64,000 nt of DNA from Pandoraea sp. (GTDB lineage Bacteria > Pseudomonadota > Gammaproteobacteria > Burkholderiales > Burkholderiaceae), in assembly GCF_004297875.1 (NCBI RefSeq), contig NZ_SCSK01000040.1:1-64000 (forward strand), read 5' to 3'. The notes under the pieces were generated by a model. It saw only the letters and a list, made by a program, of their open reading frames with translations. It was not told where the DNA came from and ran no database searches. Positions 28,662 through 37,796 of this stretch are shown piece by piece; positions within the stretch are counted from its first letter, which is position 1; each line of letters starts with the position of its first letter. Position numbers and translations under genes: made by a program.

Positions 28662-30641
28662 ATGATTTCGCCCCTCGAACTGACGCTTATCCTGCTGCTG
28701 GCCGCCGCGCTGGGTGTGGTCCTGTTCCGCTTCCTGCGCCTGCCGCCGACTCTCGGCTATCTGGTCGTCGGAGTCATCATCGGCCCGCACGCCTTCGGCG
28801 TGGTGGGCGATTCCGAGCGCATGCAGTATCTGGCCGAATTCGGCGTCGTGTTCCTGATGTTCTCGATCGGCATCGAATTTTCCCTGCCCAAGCTCAAGGC
28901 GATGCGGCGTGTCGTCCTCGGGCTCGGCGTGTCGCAGGTCGTGCTCACGATCCTGGCCAGCGTGCTGGCGGGCTTCGCGATCAATTGGTGGTACCCGCTA
29001 TCGTGGCAGGCATCGCTTGCGTTGGGCGGCGCGCTGGCCATGTCGTCCACGGCGATCGTGAGCAAGCTGTTGTCCGAACGCCTCGAACTGGAATCCGAGC
29101 ACGGCCGCAACATCATGGGCGTGCTGCTGTTCCAGGACCTCGCGGTGGTGCCCCTGCTGATTCTGATCTCCGCGCTCGGCGGCAATCCCAAAGCGCTACT
29201 CGTCGCGTTAGGGCTGGCGGCGCTCAAAATCACCGGTGCGCTGGCGTTGCTGCTCTGGGTCGGGCAGCGGCTCGTCGGCCGCTGGTTTCACGTGGTGGCG
29301 GCACGGCGCTCGCAGGAACTGTTCATGCTGAATCTGCTGCTGCTCACGCTCGGCATGGCGTACCTGACCGACCTGCTGGGCCTGTCGATGGCGCTGGGCG
29401 CCTTTATCGCCGGCATGCTGATTGCCGAGACGCCTTTTCGGCACCAGGTGGAAGACGACGTCAAGCCGTTTCGCGACGTGTTGCTTGGCCTGTTCTTCAT
29501 TACCACCGGCATGCTGCTCGATCCGCATCTGGTCGCGCGGCAGTGGCTGCTGGTGCTGGCTTTGCTGATCGGGCCGGTCGCGCTCAAGTTCTGCGTGATC
29601 GCCGGGCTCACGCGCCTGTTCGGCAGCAGCCCCGGCGTGGCGATTCGCACCGGTCTGGGGCTGGCGCAGGCGGGTGAATTCGGCTTCGTGTTGCTGAACA
29701 TGATTCGTGGGCAGGGATTGGTCGAACCGGCGCTGATCCAGGCGATCCTGGCCTCGATGCTGCTGTCGATGCTGCTGGCGCCGTTCCTGATTCAGAACGC
29801 CGACCGGATCGCCCTGCGATTCGCGTCCAACGAGTGGATGCTGCAGGCGCTGCAGATGACCAAAATCGCCTCGCAAAGCATGAAGACCGCCGGGCACGTC
29901 ATCATCTGCGGTTACGGCCGCTGCGGACAAAATCTGGCGCGCCTGCTCGAGCAGGAAGACATCGCCTATATCGCGCTCGAACTCGACCCCGACATCGTGC
30001 TGGCTGCGGCCAGCGCGGGCGAATCGGTGGTGTTCGGCGATGCTGCCCGGCGCGAGGCGTTGGTGGCTGCGGGGATTCATCGCGCCGCCGGCGTGGTGGT
30101 GACCTACGACAGCACGCCCGCGGCGCTCAAGGTGCTCGCCAACGTTCACGACCTCGAGCCCACCCTGCCGGTGGTGGTGCGCACCGTCGACGATAGCGAC
30201 ATCGAGAAACTGCTCGCCGCAGGCGCCACCGAAGTCGTTCCCGAGATCGTCGAGGGCAGCCTCATGCTAGCCTCGCACGCGCTGGTGCTGGTGGGTGTGC
30301 CGATGCGGCGCGTGCTGCGGCGCATCGAGGAAGCCCGCAATGCGCGCTACGGACTGTTGCGCGGCTATTTCCGCGGTACCGGCGACGAAGACGATACTGC
30401 CGATCACGAACAGGTGCGCTTGCAATCGGTGCCGCTCGGACAACGCGCGGCGGCCATTGGCCGAACCATTGCCGAGCTGCAGCTCGGCAAGCTTGGCGTG
30501 GCCGTGACCGCGATCCGGCGGCGCGGCATCCGGGGCCTGGAGCCGGACGTCGCCACGCGGCTGATCGCCGACGACATCGTCGTGCTGAGCGGGCCGTCCG
30601 AAGCGCTGGCCGATGCCGAGGCGCGCCTGCTCGGCGAGTGA
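28662..30641 (+). CDS. Monovalent cation:proton antiporter, KefB/YbaL type (CPA2)
   Basis: A 659-residue antiporter. About twelve membrane segments occupy residues 1-380, starting MISPLELTLILLLAAALGVV, with GYLVVGVIIGPHAFGVV and the motif FLMFSIGIEFSLPKL. A TrkA-N domain follows near residue 410 (HVIICGYGRCGQNLARLLEQ), a GxGxxG NAD-binding regulator, and then a TrkA-C domain at the end. This architecture matches Kef/YbaL potassium or cation efflux systems. A KefF/KefG quinone reductase partner is not seen. ATG 28662 begins the first membrane helix; an in-frame ATG at 28569 would add an unlikely 31-residue leader. It is divergent from kdsD. Confidence 0.9.
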   Translation: MISPLELTLILLLAAALGVVLFRFLRLPPTLGYLVVGVIIGPHAFGVVGDSERMQYLAEFGVVFLMFSIGIEFSLPKLKAMRRVVLGLGVSQVVLTILASVLAGFAINWWYPLSWQASLALGGALAMSSTAIVSKLLSERLELESEHGRNIMGVLLFQDLAVVPLLILISALGGNPKALLVALGLAALKITGALALLLWVGQRLVGRWFHVVAARRSQELFMLNLLLLTLGMAYLTDLLGLSMALGAFIAGMLIAETPFRHQVEDDVKPFRDVLLGLFFITTGMLLDPHLVARQWLLVLALLIGPVALKFCVIAGLTRLFGSSPGVAIRTGLGLAQAGEFGFVLLNMIRGQGLVEPALIQAILASMLLSMLLAPFLIQNADRIALRFASNEWMLQALQMTKIASQSMKTAGHVIICGYGRCGQNLARLLEQEDIAYIALELDPDIVLAAASAGESVVFGDAARREALVAAGIHRAAGVVVTYDSTPAALKVLANVHDLEPTLPVVVRTVDDSDIEKLLAAGATEVVPEIVEGSLMLASHALVLVGVPMRRVLRRIEEARNARYGLLRGYFRGTGDEDDTADHEQVRLQSVPLGQRAAAIGRTIAELQLGKLGVAVTAIRRRGIRGLEPDVATRLIADDIVVLSGPSEALADAEARLLGE

Positions 30642-30716
30642 GCCGGGCTTTGGCATAATGGCAGGCCAGTCATGAGGCGCGCGATGCACCGCGGCGCCTC
30701 TTTAACCGAGGACGCC

Positions 30717-31268
30717 GTGCAGATCGATCAATCTCCCGCCGATTACATCAAGAGCCAAATTCGCACCGTGCCCGATTGGCCGCAGCCGGGTGTGATGTTT
30801 CGCGACATCACGCCGCTGCTGAAGGACCCCCGCACGCTGCGGCTGTTGATCGAGGTCTTCGTGCATCGCTACATGCAGACCGAACTCAAATACGTCGCGG
30901 GCATCGACGCGCGTGGTTTTATCCTGGGTTCGATTCTTGCGCACGAGCTCAACGCCGGCTTCATCCCGATCCGCAAGAAGGGCAAGCTGCCCTACCAGAC
31001 CGTGTCGGAGGAATACGAACTCGAATACGGCAGTGCCGCCGTGGAGATTCACGCCGACGCCTGCGAGGCGGGCGACAAGGTCTTGCTGATCGACGATCTG
31101 GTGGCCACCGGCGGCACCATGCTGGCCGGCAAGAAGCTGCTCGAAAAGCTGGGCGCCGACGTCGTCGAGGGCGCGGCCATCGTCGATCTGCCCGAGCTTG
31201 GCGGCTCGCGGCTGTTGCGCGAGGCCGGCTTGCCGTTGTTCCTGGTGTGCTCGTTCGACGGGCATTGA
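30717..31268 (+). CDS. apt: Adenine phosphoribosyltransferase
   Basis: Salvages adenine with PRPP to AMP. The 183-residue protein shows [23 protein letters not shown], the typical Apt N-terminus, the adenine-binding [17 protein letters not shown], and the PRPP loop [14 protein letters not shown]. The frame is also open to ATG codons at 30672 and 30684. I chose GTG 30717 because GAGGA lies 4 bases before it and the length then matches the family; the ATG starts remain possible. Confidence 0.94.
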   Translation: MQIDQSPADYIKSQIRTVPDWPQPGVMFRDITPLLKDPRTLRLLIEVFVHRYMQTELKYVAGIDARGFILGSILAHELNAGFIPIRKKGKLPYQTVSEEYELEYGSAAVEIHADACEAGDKVLLIDDLVATGGTMLAGKKLLEKLGADVVEGAAIVDLPELGGSRLLREAGLPLFLVCSFDGH

Positions 31269-31325
31269 TCGCCGGGCCCGCCCGGTACGGCAATTCTCCA
31301 TTCCATCGCGTGTGCTGACATCGAC

Positions 31326-31946
31326 ATGACGCTACCCCATCTGCTGGTGTTCCTCGCAACGTCGATCGTCATTACCGTGGCGCCGGGTCCCGACAACCTG
31401 CAGGTGCTGGCGCGTGGCATCGCGCAGGGGCGCGCCGCCGGCCTGGTCGCGGCGTCCGGTTTTGCCAGCGGCCTGCTGTTTCATACGACACTCGCCGCGC
31501 TGGGGCTGGCCGCCGTGCTGCGCGCCTCGCCTTGGGCGTTCCAGGGCATCAGGCTGGCGGGCGCGGCCTACCTGATCTGGATCGGGCTCAAGGCCCTGAC
31601 GAGTCGCGCCGGTCTCGGTGTGGCTCAGGGGCAGGCCGGCAGACCGTTGTGGCAGGTGTACCGTCAAAGCGTGCTCGGCAACCTGATGAATCCCAAGGTG
31701 ACGCTGTTTTTTCTGGTGTTCCTGCCGCAATTCGTCGATGCCCGTGCCGGCCGGCCGAGTCTGCAGATGTTCATGCTCGGCCTGGTATTCATGCTGCAGA
31801 CCGTGATTATCTTTGGCGCCTACGGCTGGTTTGCCGGCGCGCTGGGCGCCTGGCTCAAACGGCGGCCCGGCGTCGGGCGCTGGCTCGACAGGGCCGCCGG
31901 CGCGACCTTTATCGCGCTGGGCGTACGAGTCGCCCTGCCGGGCTGA
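31326..31946 (+). CDS. LysE/RhtB family amino-acid exporter
   Basis: A 206-residue inner-membrane exporter with about six membrane segments. The family signature is near the N-terminus, VAPGPDNLQVLARGIAQGRAAG. The other conserved motifs are LRASPWAFQGIRLAGAAYLIWIG and GNLMNPKVTLFFLVFLPQFV, which is the most diagnostic element. RhtB-type proteins export homoserine, threonine, lysine or related compounds; the substrate here is unknown. It is followed after 68 bases by a DeoR regulator on the same strand. Confidence 0.92.
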   Translation: MTLPHLLVFLATSIVITVAPGPDNLQVLARGIAQGRAAGLVAASGFASGLLFHTTLAALGLAAVLRASPWAFQGIRLAGAAYLIWIGLKALTSRAGLGVAQGQAGRPLWQVYRQSVLGNLMNPKVTLFFLVFLPQFVDARAGRPSLQMFMLGLVFMLQTVIIFGAYGWFAGALGAWLKRRPGVGRWLDRAAGATFIALGVRVALPG

Positions 31947-32014
31947 AGCGCGGTGGCAGCGGCCCGGCGCCGGTGTATCCTGTCGCTTCCTTTTGCGATG
32001 ACTTCTCCTCACCC

Positions 32015-32770
32015 ATGCTAGCCGAGCAACGACAACAATACGTGCTGGAGCAACTTGCCAAAAGCGGCGCGCTCGCCATCAGTGACGTGGTGCGCGAGCT
32101 GGGCGTCTCGCGCGAGACCGTGCGGCGCGATTTCAATACCCTGGCCGCGCGCGGCCTGCTGCTGATGACGCACGGCGGCGCGCTGGCGACCGAGCGTGCC
32201 GAGCCCGACTCGACGCTGCGCGAGACCGTCAATGCGACCGGCAAGCGCGCCATTGGCGTGCGCGCGGCCGAACTGGTGCCCGACGGCGCTTCGCTGATCA
32301 TCGACTCCGGCACGACCACCCGCGCGCTCGCGCAGGCGCTGTTGGAGAAGCACCGCCTCACGGTCTACACCAATGACTGGCAGATCGCGCGCATGCTGGG
32401 TCGCCAGCACGAGAATCGCGTGATCCTGCTGGGCGGCGAGCTGCAGGACAACGAGGACGCCGTGCAGGGCTGGGACGCCGTCAACCAGCTGGCGCAATAT
32501 CACGCCGACTTCTCCTTCGTCGGCGCCGGCGCGATTACCGCCGAGGCCGAACTGACCGATTACAGCCGGGCTGCAGCCGAATTGCGCGCGCGCATGCTGC
32601 TCTCGGCGAACATGGCGGTCGTGGTGGCCGATGCCACGAAATTCGGCCGCACCACGCCGGTGCAGATTCGTCATTTCGAGGCGGCGCGCTACGTCATCAG
32701 CGATGCCGCGCCGGCCAAGCCGATCCAGCAAAAGCTTCGGCAGCGGGGCCCGGAATTGCTGATTGCATAG
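32015..32770 (+). CDS. DeoR family transcriptional regulator
   Basis: A 251-residue repressor. The N-terminal winged helix is the DeoR signature LAISDVVRELGVSRETVRRDFNTLA at about residues 20-45, of which ELGVSRETVRRDF holds the recognition helix. The C-terminal ISOCOT-type sugar-phosphate sensor has DGASLIIDSGTTTRALAQAL and VVVADATKFGRT. DeoR proteins sense phosphorylated sugars. No sugar operon adjoins it; its nearest same-strand gene is the LysE exporter, so the target is unclear. ATG 32015 begins MLAEQRQQYVLEQL, the usual DeoR N-terminus. It is convergent with a LysR gene. Confidence 0.92.
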   Translation: MLAEQRQQYVLEQLAKSGALAISDVVRELGVSRETVRRDFNTLAARGLLLMTHGGALATERAEPDSTLRETVNATGKRAIGVRAAELVPDGASLIIDSGTTTRALAQALLEKHRLTVYTNDWQIARMLGRQHENRVILLGGELQDNEDAVQGWDAVNQLAQYHADFSFVGAGAITAEAELTDYSRAAAELRARMLLSANMAVVVADATKFGRTTPVQIRHFEAARYVISDAAPAKPIQQKLRQRGPELLIA

Positions 32771-32779
32771 CCCGGTGCG

Positions 32780-33682
32780 TCAATTCCGGCGGGCCTGGGC
32801 CCGCACGCATCCGATGAACGCCTCGAGCGCTTCGGACGAATGCCCCTCGGCGTAGACCAGCGCCACACCCATCGATAGCTCGTTGCCTTCCTTGAGCGCG
32901 CGAAAGGCGACGCCCCGGCGCTTGATGCTGCGCAACGACGCGGGCACCAGGGCCAGGCCTTGACCGGCGGCGATCAGCCCCAGCAGCACGTGATGATCAG
33001 GGGGCTCCGGAACGACGGTGGGAGCAAAGCCGATGCGATCGAAGTAGGCTTGGCAATAGTCGTAAAACCCCGGATTCAGGCGCCGCTCGAACCAAAAGAA
33101 TGGATCACCCTCCAGCTCCCGCAAGCCGATGCCGCGCTTTCTCGCAAGGCGGTGATGCGCCGGCAGCGCGACCGCCAGCGGCTCCTGCCGCACGCTTTCG
33201 ATCTTCAAGCCGGGAGCTTCCGTATGCAGTCCGATCAGGGCCGCATCCATCGTGCCGTTGCGGATTTCCTTGACCAGGCCGATCGAATGCCGGCTTTTGA
33301 CGATCAGCGGCCACTGCGCAAAGCGGCGGCGAAAGGCGTTGAATACATCCGTGAAGGCGCTCGGGTCGAACACGGTCGTGTGCCCCACGACCAGGCGGCG
33401 CGCGTCGCGGCCGCGCATCGCCTGGACGGCGGCCACCGCCTTGTCCGCCTGCGCAAGCGTGCGTCGCGCTTCCGGCAAAAAGACGCGTCCGGCCTCGGTC
33501 AGCGCCACACCGGTCTTGGCGCGCGTGAAAAGCGCCACACCCAGCGCCTCCTCCAGTTGCTGGATCTGACGGCTCAGCGGAGGTTGCGACAAATGCAGGC
33601 GCTCGGCTGCGCGGCCGAAATTGAGCGTCTCGGCCACTGCCACGAAGTAGCGGAACTGTCGCAGATCGATCCTGTTGTTCAT
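32780..33682 (-). CDS. LysR family transcriptional regulator
   Basis: A 300-residue LTTR with an N-terminal helix-turn-helix (LRQFRYFVAVAETLNFGRAA, then LHLSQPPLSRQIQQLEEALG) and a periplasmic-binding-protein-like effector domain. It resembles BenM/CatR-type regulators of aromatic catabolism in its start, DLRQFRYFVAVAE, but the effector cannot be predicted. It is divergent from a carboxymuconolactone-decarboxylase-like gene 98 bases away, the usual LysR-target layout. A T-N11-A palindrome overlaps its own start codon, which suggests autoregulation. Confidence 0.93.
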   Translation of the reverse strand: MNNRIDLRQFRYFVAVAETLNFGRAAERLHLSQPPLSRQIQQLEEALGVALFTRAKTGVALTEAGRVFLPEARRTLAQADKAVAAVQAMRGRDARRLVVGHTTVFDPSAFTDVFNAFRRRFAQWPLIVKSRHSIGLVKEIRNGTMDAALIGLHTEAPGLKIESVRQEPLAVALPAHHRLARKRGIGLRELEGDPFFWFERRLNPGFYDYCQAYFDRIGFAPTVVPEPPDHHVLLGLIAAGQGLALVPASLRSIKRRGVAFRALKEGNELSMGVALVYAEGHSSEALEAFIGCVRAQARRN

Positions 33683-33695
33683 ACCGAAAAGGTAT
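33681..33695. promoter_or_regulatory. LysR-type operator overlapping the lysR start codon
   Basis: ATACC-GAAAA-GGTAT is a perfect 5-bp dyad that contains the LysR T-N11-A pattern (T33682, A33694). It overlaps the ATG of the LysR gene. A second GGTAT half-site follows at 33705-33709, as expected for a multi-site LysR operator in the divergent promoter. Confidence 0.7.
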
Positions 33696-33780
33696 CACAC
33701 AAATGGTATTGGAAGCGCCGTGAGGCCCGCCCTACAGTGCACCTGTTCACAACGCACTACCGAAACCAAGGAGAACATCG

Positions 33781-34164
33781 ATGGACAGCAATCGTTATTT
33801 GCGCGGCTGGGAAAAGCTCAAGGAAATCGATGGCGAGCAAGGGGAAAAGGTCGTTGCCGCGCTCAGTGGCATCGCCCCTGATTTCGCCGATTATCTGATC
33901 GAATTTCCGTTCGGCGATATCTACAGTCGCCCGGGGCTCGAGCTCAAGGCCCGTGAACTCGCGGTCGTGGCGGCGCTCACGGCGCTCGGCAACGCGGCGC
34001 CGCAGCTCAAGGTGCATTTGCACGGCGCACTCAATGTCGGATGCTCGCGCCAGGAGATCGTCGAAGTGTTGATGCAGATGGCTGTCTACGCGGGTTTTCC
34101 GGCCGCCCTCAATGGCCTGTTCGCGGCCAGGGAGGTGTTCGAGGCGCGCGACGCGGCGGCTTGA
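33781..34164 (+). CDS. Carboxymuconolactone decarboxylase family protein
   Basis: A 127-residue AhpD/CMD-fold protein. The conserved CMD segment is [20 protein letters not shown] near residue 80, followed by [15 protein letters not shown]. It lacks the CxxC pair of AhpD peroxidases (only one Cys), so it fits the PcaC-like decarboxylase or cofactor-free branch. No protocatechuate genes adjoin it, so the substrate is open. AAGGAGAAC precedes ATG 33781. It is divergent from and probably controlled by the LysR gene. Confidence 0.88.
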   Translation: MDSNRYLRGWEKLKEIDGEQGEKVVAALSGIAPDFADYLIEFPFGDIYSRPGLELKARELAVVAALTALGNAAPQLKVHLHGALNVGCSRQEIVEVLMQMAVYAGFPAALNGLFAAREVFEARDAAA

Positions 34165-34227
34165 CCGACCGGCCGCATGGCGAAACCGATGCGCCTTGGA
34201 TCGTGACAATTTTGTGGCAATATGGTT

Positions 34228-34257
34228 ATTAATTTTGCAAAATATTGCAAAATTAAT
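34228..34257. promoter_or_regulatory. 30-bp AT-rich inverted repeat before the FAD/GcvT gene
   Basis: Two exact 13-base arms (ATTAATTTTGCAA and its complement) flank a 4-base AATA spacer, 72 bases before the start of the large dehydrogenase gene. It stands out from the GC-rich surroundings. It could be an operator for a dimeric regulator, or a weak terminator of the upstream gene; no long T-run follows. Its core TTTGCAAAATAT recurs at 43901-43912 upstream of phnS. Confidence 0.7.
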
Positions 34258-34328
34258 CGACCTTGCTTATGATGCGATCCATGGCGCCCAACGATATCGA
34301 CGGCGCCTCGTCAATCGGAGAGATCGCG

Positions 34329-36809
34329 ATGCCCGCAACCCTGCCCAGCCATGCCCGAGTCGTCGTCATCGGAGGCGGCATCATCGGCTGCTCGGTGGCA
34401 TATCACCTCACCCAGCTGGGCTGGCGCGATATCGTGCTGCTCGAGCAAGGCCAACTCTCGTGCGGCACCACGTGGCATGCCGCCGGCCTGGTCGGCCAAT
34501 TGCGCGCGCAGGAGAGCATGACCCGGCTGATCCGCTACTCCACCAGTCTTTATAGCCAGCTGGAGGCGGAAACCGGGCTCGGTACCGGCTGGAAGCAATG
34601 CGGCTCGCTGAGCGTGGCGCGCACCGCCGAGCGCATGACGCAGCTCAAGCGCACGGCGGCCGGCGCGCGCGCCTATGGTGTGCAGTGCGAAGTCATCTCG
34701 CCCAAAGAAGCTGGCGAGTTGTGGCCGGTGATGCGCACCGACGACCTGCTCGGGGCCGTGTGGCTGCCCGGCGACGGCAAGGCGAACCCGACCGATTTGA
34801 CTCAGGCGCTGGCGCGAGGCGCTCGCGCCGCAGGCGCGACGATTGTCGAACACGTCCGCGTCACGGCAGTGCACGCCGAGGAAAAAGCCGGCAGGCGCAC
34901 GGCCACCGGCGTGACGTGGCGCAGCAAGGCGGGCCAGACAGGGCGGCTCGATGCCGAGATTGTGGTGAACTGCGCGGGACAATGGGCCAAGGCGGTCGGT
35001 CGCCTGTGCGGCGTCACCGTGCCGCTGCATTCGGCCGAGCATTACTACATCGTGACGGAGCGTATCGCGGGGGTGCACCCCGACTTGCCGGTCATGCGCG
35101 ACCCTGACGGCTACATTTATTTCAAGGAAGAGGTCGGCGGGCTCGTGATGGGGGGGTTCGAGCCGAACGCCAAGCCCTGGGGCATGAACGGTATTCCCGA
35201 CGAGTTCGAATTCCAGCTGCTGCCCGATGATTGGGACCAGTTCGAAATCCTGATGGAAAACGCGCTGGCGCGGGTGCCGGCCCTCGAGCACGCCCAGATC
35301 CGGCAGTTCTACAACGGTCCGGAATCGTTCACACCCGACAACAATTTCATGCTGGGCGAAGCGCCCGAGCTGCGCAACTTCTTCGTCGGCGCGGGCTTCA
35401 ACTCGATGGGAATCGCCTCGGCAGGCGGCGCCGGCATGGCGCTGGCCGAGTGGATCGTCGCGGGCGAGCCGACGATGGACCTTTGGCCGGTCGACATTCG
35501 CCGCTTCGCCCGTTTCAATGGCAACGATGCCTGGCTGCATGATCGCGTCAAGGAAACCCTCGGCCTGCATTACGCCATGCCATGGCCCAACCGCGAACTC
35601 GATACCGCGCGGCCGTTTCGCCGCTCGCCGCTGTACCATCTGCTGCGTGATGCCGGCGCCTGTTTCGGCAGCAAAATGGGCTGGGAGCGCCCAAATTTCT
35701 TCGCTCCCGGTGCGGCGCAGGCGGTCATCGAATATTCGTTCGGACAACAAAATTGGCACCCCTGGAGCGCCGCCGAACACCGGGCGTGCCGTGAAGGCGT
35801 GGCGCTGTTCGACATGACCTCCTTCTCGAAATTTCTCATCAAGGGACGAGATTCCGAAAGCGTGCTGCAGTCCTTGTGCACCAACGATGTCGCGGTGGCG
35901 CCGGACCGCACCGTCTACACCGGCATGCTGAACGAGCGCGGCACCTACGAGTCCGACTTCACCCTCACGCGCCTGGCGCACGACCAGTACCTGATGGTCA
36001 CCGGCTCGGCGCAGGCCACGCGCGATCTCGACATGATCGAGCGGCGCATTCCGCTCGACAGGCATTGCACGGTGGTCGACGTCACCGGGCAGTTGGCGGT
36101 GCTGGCGGTGATGGGGCCACACGCGCGTGCGTTGCTGCAAAGCGTATCCAAGGCCGACTGGAGCAACCAGGTATTTCCTTTCGGGGCGAGCCGGGAAGTC
36201 GACATCGGCTATGCCACCGTGCGCGCGACGCGTCTGACCTATGTCGGCGAGCTGGGCTGGGAGCTGTATGTGCCGGTCGAATTCGCAGTGGGCGTGTTCG
36301 AGGTGCTGCAGGCCGCCGGCAAGCAATGGGGGCTGGTCAACGGCGGCTACTACGCGATCGAGTCGCTGCGCATCGAAAAGGGCTATCGCGCCTGGGGCCG
36401 GGAACTCACGCCCGACACCAATCCGTTCGAGGCCGGGCTCGGCTTCGCCTGCAAGCTCGACAAGGCCATCCCGTTCGTCGGGCGCGAGGCGCTGCTCGAG
36501 ATCCGGGCGCGCGGCGTGCAGCGCCGCCTGGTGACGGTCACGCTCGACGGCGCGCCCGACAGGATGCTGTGGGGCGGCGAGGCCATCTTGCGCGACGGCG
36601 TCCCGGTCGGCTTCCTCAGCTCCGCCGCATTCGGCCATACGCTGGGTTGCCCGGTGGGACTCGGCTACGTCGGCCGTGCCGAGGGTGTTTGCGATGCCGC
36701 CTACCTCGCCGCAGGCCGCTATCAGGTCGATCTGGCCGGCGAGTTGTTCGAGGCGCGCGTACATCTGAAGGCACCCTACGATCCGCAGGGCCAACGCGTG
36801 AGAATCTGA
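34329..36809 (+). CDS. FAD-dependent dimethylglycine/sarcosine dehydrogenase family protein with C-terminal GcvT domain
   Basis: An 826-residue two-domain enzyme. The N-terminal DAO domain has the dinucleotide motif VIGGGIIGCSVAYHL (residues 13-27) and GTTWHAAG. His50 in that motif corresponds to the covalently flavinylated histidine of dimethylglycine dehydrogenase. The C-terminal half is a glycine-cleavage T-protein (GcvT) fold with a C-terminal barrel (LTYVGELGWELYVP, GGYYAIESLRIEKGYRAWGRELTPDTNPFEAGL in pieces). Such enzymes oxidatively demethylate N-methyl amines and transfer the one-carbon unit to tetrahydrofolate. purU lies 987 bases downstream with a Nudix gene between, consistent with one-carbon handling. 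ATG 34329 has GGAGAG upstream. The exact substrate is unknown. Confidence 0.9.
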   Translation: MPATLPSHARVVVIGGGIIGCSVAYHLTQLGWRDIVLLEQGQLSCGTTWHAAGLVGQLRAQESMTRLIRYSTSLYSQLEAETGLGTGWKQCGSLSVARTAERMTQLKRTAAGARAYGVQCEVISPKEAGELWPVMRTDDLLGAVWLPGDGKANPTDLTQALARGARAAGATIVEHVRVTAVHAEEKAGRRTATGVTWRSKAGQTGRLDAEIVVNCAGQWAKAVGRLCGVTVPLHSAEHYYIVTERIAGVHPDLPVMRDPDGYIYFKEEVGGLVMGGFEPNAKPWGMNGIPDEFEFQLLPDDWDQFEILMENALARVPALEHAQIRQFYNGPESFTPDNNFMLGEAPELRNFFVGAGFNSMGIASAGGAGMALAEWIVAGEPTMDLWPVDIRRFARFNGNDAWLHDRVKETLGLHYAMPWPNRELDTARPFRRSPLYHLLRDAGACFGSKMGWERPNFFAPGAAQAVIEYSFGQQNWHPWSAAEHRACREGVALFDMTSFSKFLIKGRDSESVLQSLCTNDVAVAPDRTVYTGMLNERGTYESDFTLTRLAHDQYLMVTGSAQATRDLDMIERRIPLDRHCTVVDVTGQLAVLAVMGPHARALLQSVSKADWSNQVFPFGASREVDIGYATVRATRLTYVGELGWELYVPVEFAVGVFEVLQAAGKQWGLVNGGYYAIESLRIEKGYRAWGRELTPDTNPFEAGLGFACKLDKAIPFVGREALLEIRARGVQRRLVTVTLDGAPDRMLWGGEAILRDGVPVGFLSSAAFGHTLGCPVGLGYVGRAEGVCDAAYLAAGRYQVDLAGELFEARVHLKAPYDPQGQRVRI

Positions 36810-36883
36810 GGCCGGCCGGCGACCAACGGTAAAATGGCGCTTTGCCCGGATTGAGCGCCGTCAGGCGCCGCGCCCCCCGCCGT

Positions 36884-37735
36884 ATGACGCTCCCCTGTAT
36901 TGCCGCCGCCCGCCATTTTCATTTCGATTCACATGTGCCGCTGGTCATCGGTGCGCAACGCTTCGGCTGGATTCGCCGTCGCGACGCCGAGCGTCTGCTG
37001 CGCTGGCCCGGGGTATTCGAGTGCAGCTCGCTCGCGGTGCGGATTCATCCGCGCTTCGATCACTGCGCCGCGCGCACCGAGGCGCTCGCTCCGGTCGTGC
37101 AGACGCTGGCGGCCGAAGGCGTGATCACCGGCTGGCGCGATGAGCAGTATGCGGTGCGCAATGCGTTTGCCGACGCGCCGATGGCCTGGATCGAGCGCGC
37201 CGCGGCCCGGTTCTTCGGCACCAACACCTACGCGGTGCATGTGAATGCGTATGTGCCGGGCCGCCACGCCGGGGTCGCGCCGCAACTCTGGATCGCCCGG
37301 CGCAGCGTGCTCAAGGCTACCGATCCGGGCCAGCTGGACAACGCCGTGGGCGGCGGTATCGGCAATGGCTATGGCGTGCTCGAGACGCTTGCCAAGGAGT
37401 GTTGGGAAGAGGCCGGGTTGCCGCCATGGATTTCGCGTCAGGCGCGCTACGGCAATACCTTGCATGTGCTGGCGGAAATCCCCGAGGGCGTGCAGGCCGA
37501 ACAGATTTTTATCTACGATCTGGCGTTGCCGGCTGGTTGCGTGCCGCGCAACCAGGACGGCGAGGCCAGCGGACATTGGCTGGCGCCGGTCGCGCAAGTC
37601 ATGCGGGCCATCGAGCGCGGCCACATGACAGTCGATGCGAGCCTCGTATCGCTCGATTTTCTGTGGCGCGCCGGCTGCATCACCTCTGCCGATTGCGAGG
37701 GGCTGGCGGCCCTGCGCGAACCCGCCAACGAATAG
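36884..37735 (+). CDS. Nudix hydrolase with DUF4743 N-terminal domain
   Basis: A 283-residue protein. The N-terminal DUF4743 domain (about residues 15-110) resembles thiamin pyrophosphokinase-related plant and bacterial Nudix proteins. The Nudix box is GGGIGNGYGVLETLAKECWEEAG near residue 160, of which the essential residues are G-x5-E-x7-KE-x2-EE-x-G. Family members hydrolyse oxidised thiamin diphosphates or related nucleotides. It lies between the FAD/GcvT gene and purU with gaps of 74 and 61 bases, so it may be cotranscribed with them. An in-frame TTG at 36842 is less likely than ATG 36884. Confidence 0.87.
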   Translation: MTLPCIAAARHFHFDSHVPLVIGAQRFGWIRRRDAERLLRWPGVFECSSLAVRIHPRFDHCAARTEALAPVVQTLAAEGVITGWRDEQYAVRNAFADAPMAWIERAAARFFGTNTYAVHVNAYVPGRHAGVAPQLWIARRSVLKATDPGQLDNAVGGGIGNGYGVLETLAKECWEEAGLPPWISRQARYGNTLHVLAEIPEGVQAEQIFIYDLALPAGCVPRNQDGEASGHWLAPVAQVMRAIERGHMTVDASLVSLDFLWRAGCITSADCEGLAALREPANE

Positions 37736-37796
37736 CGACGCTGGATTACCCGCGCGGGCGCGAGCGGGTGCGGACCCAGCCAACCAAGGAGCAGTG

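Noticed and set aside
34311..36794. 827-residue minus-strand open frame over the FAD/GcvT gene
   Set aside because: It mirrors the coding frame of a gene with unambiguous FAD and GcvT motifs, and shows no domain of its own.
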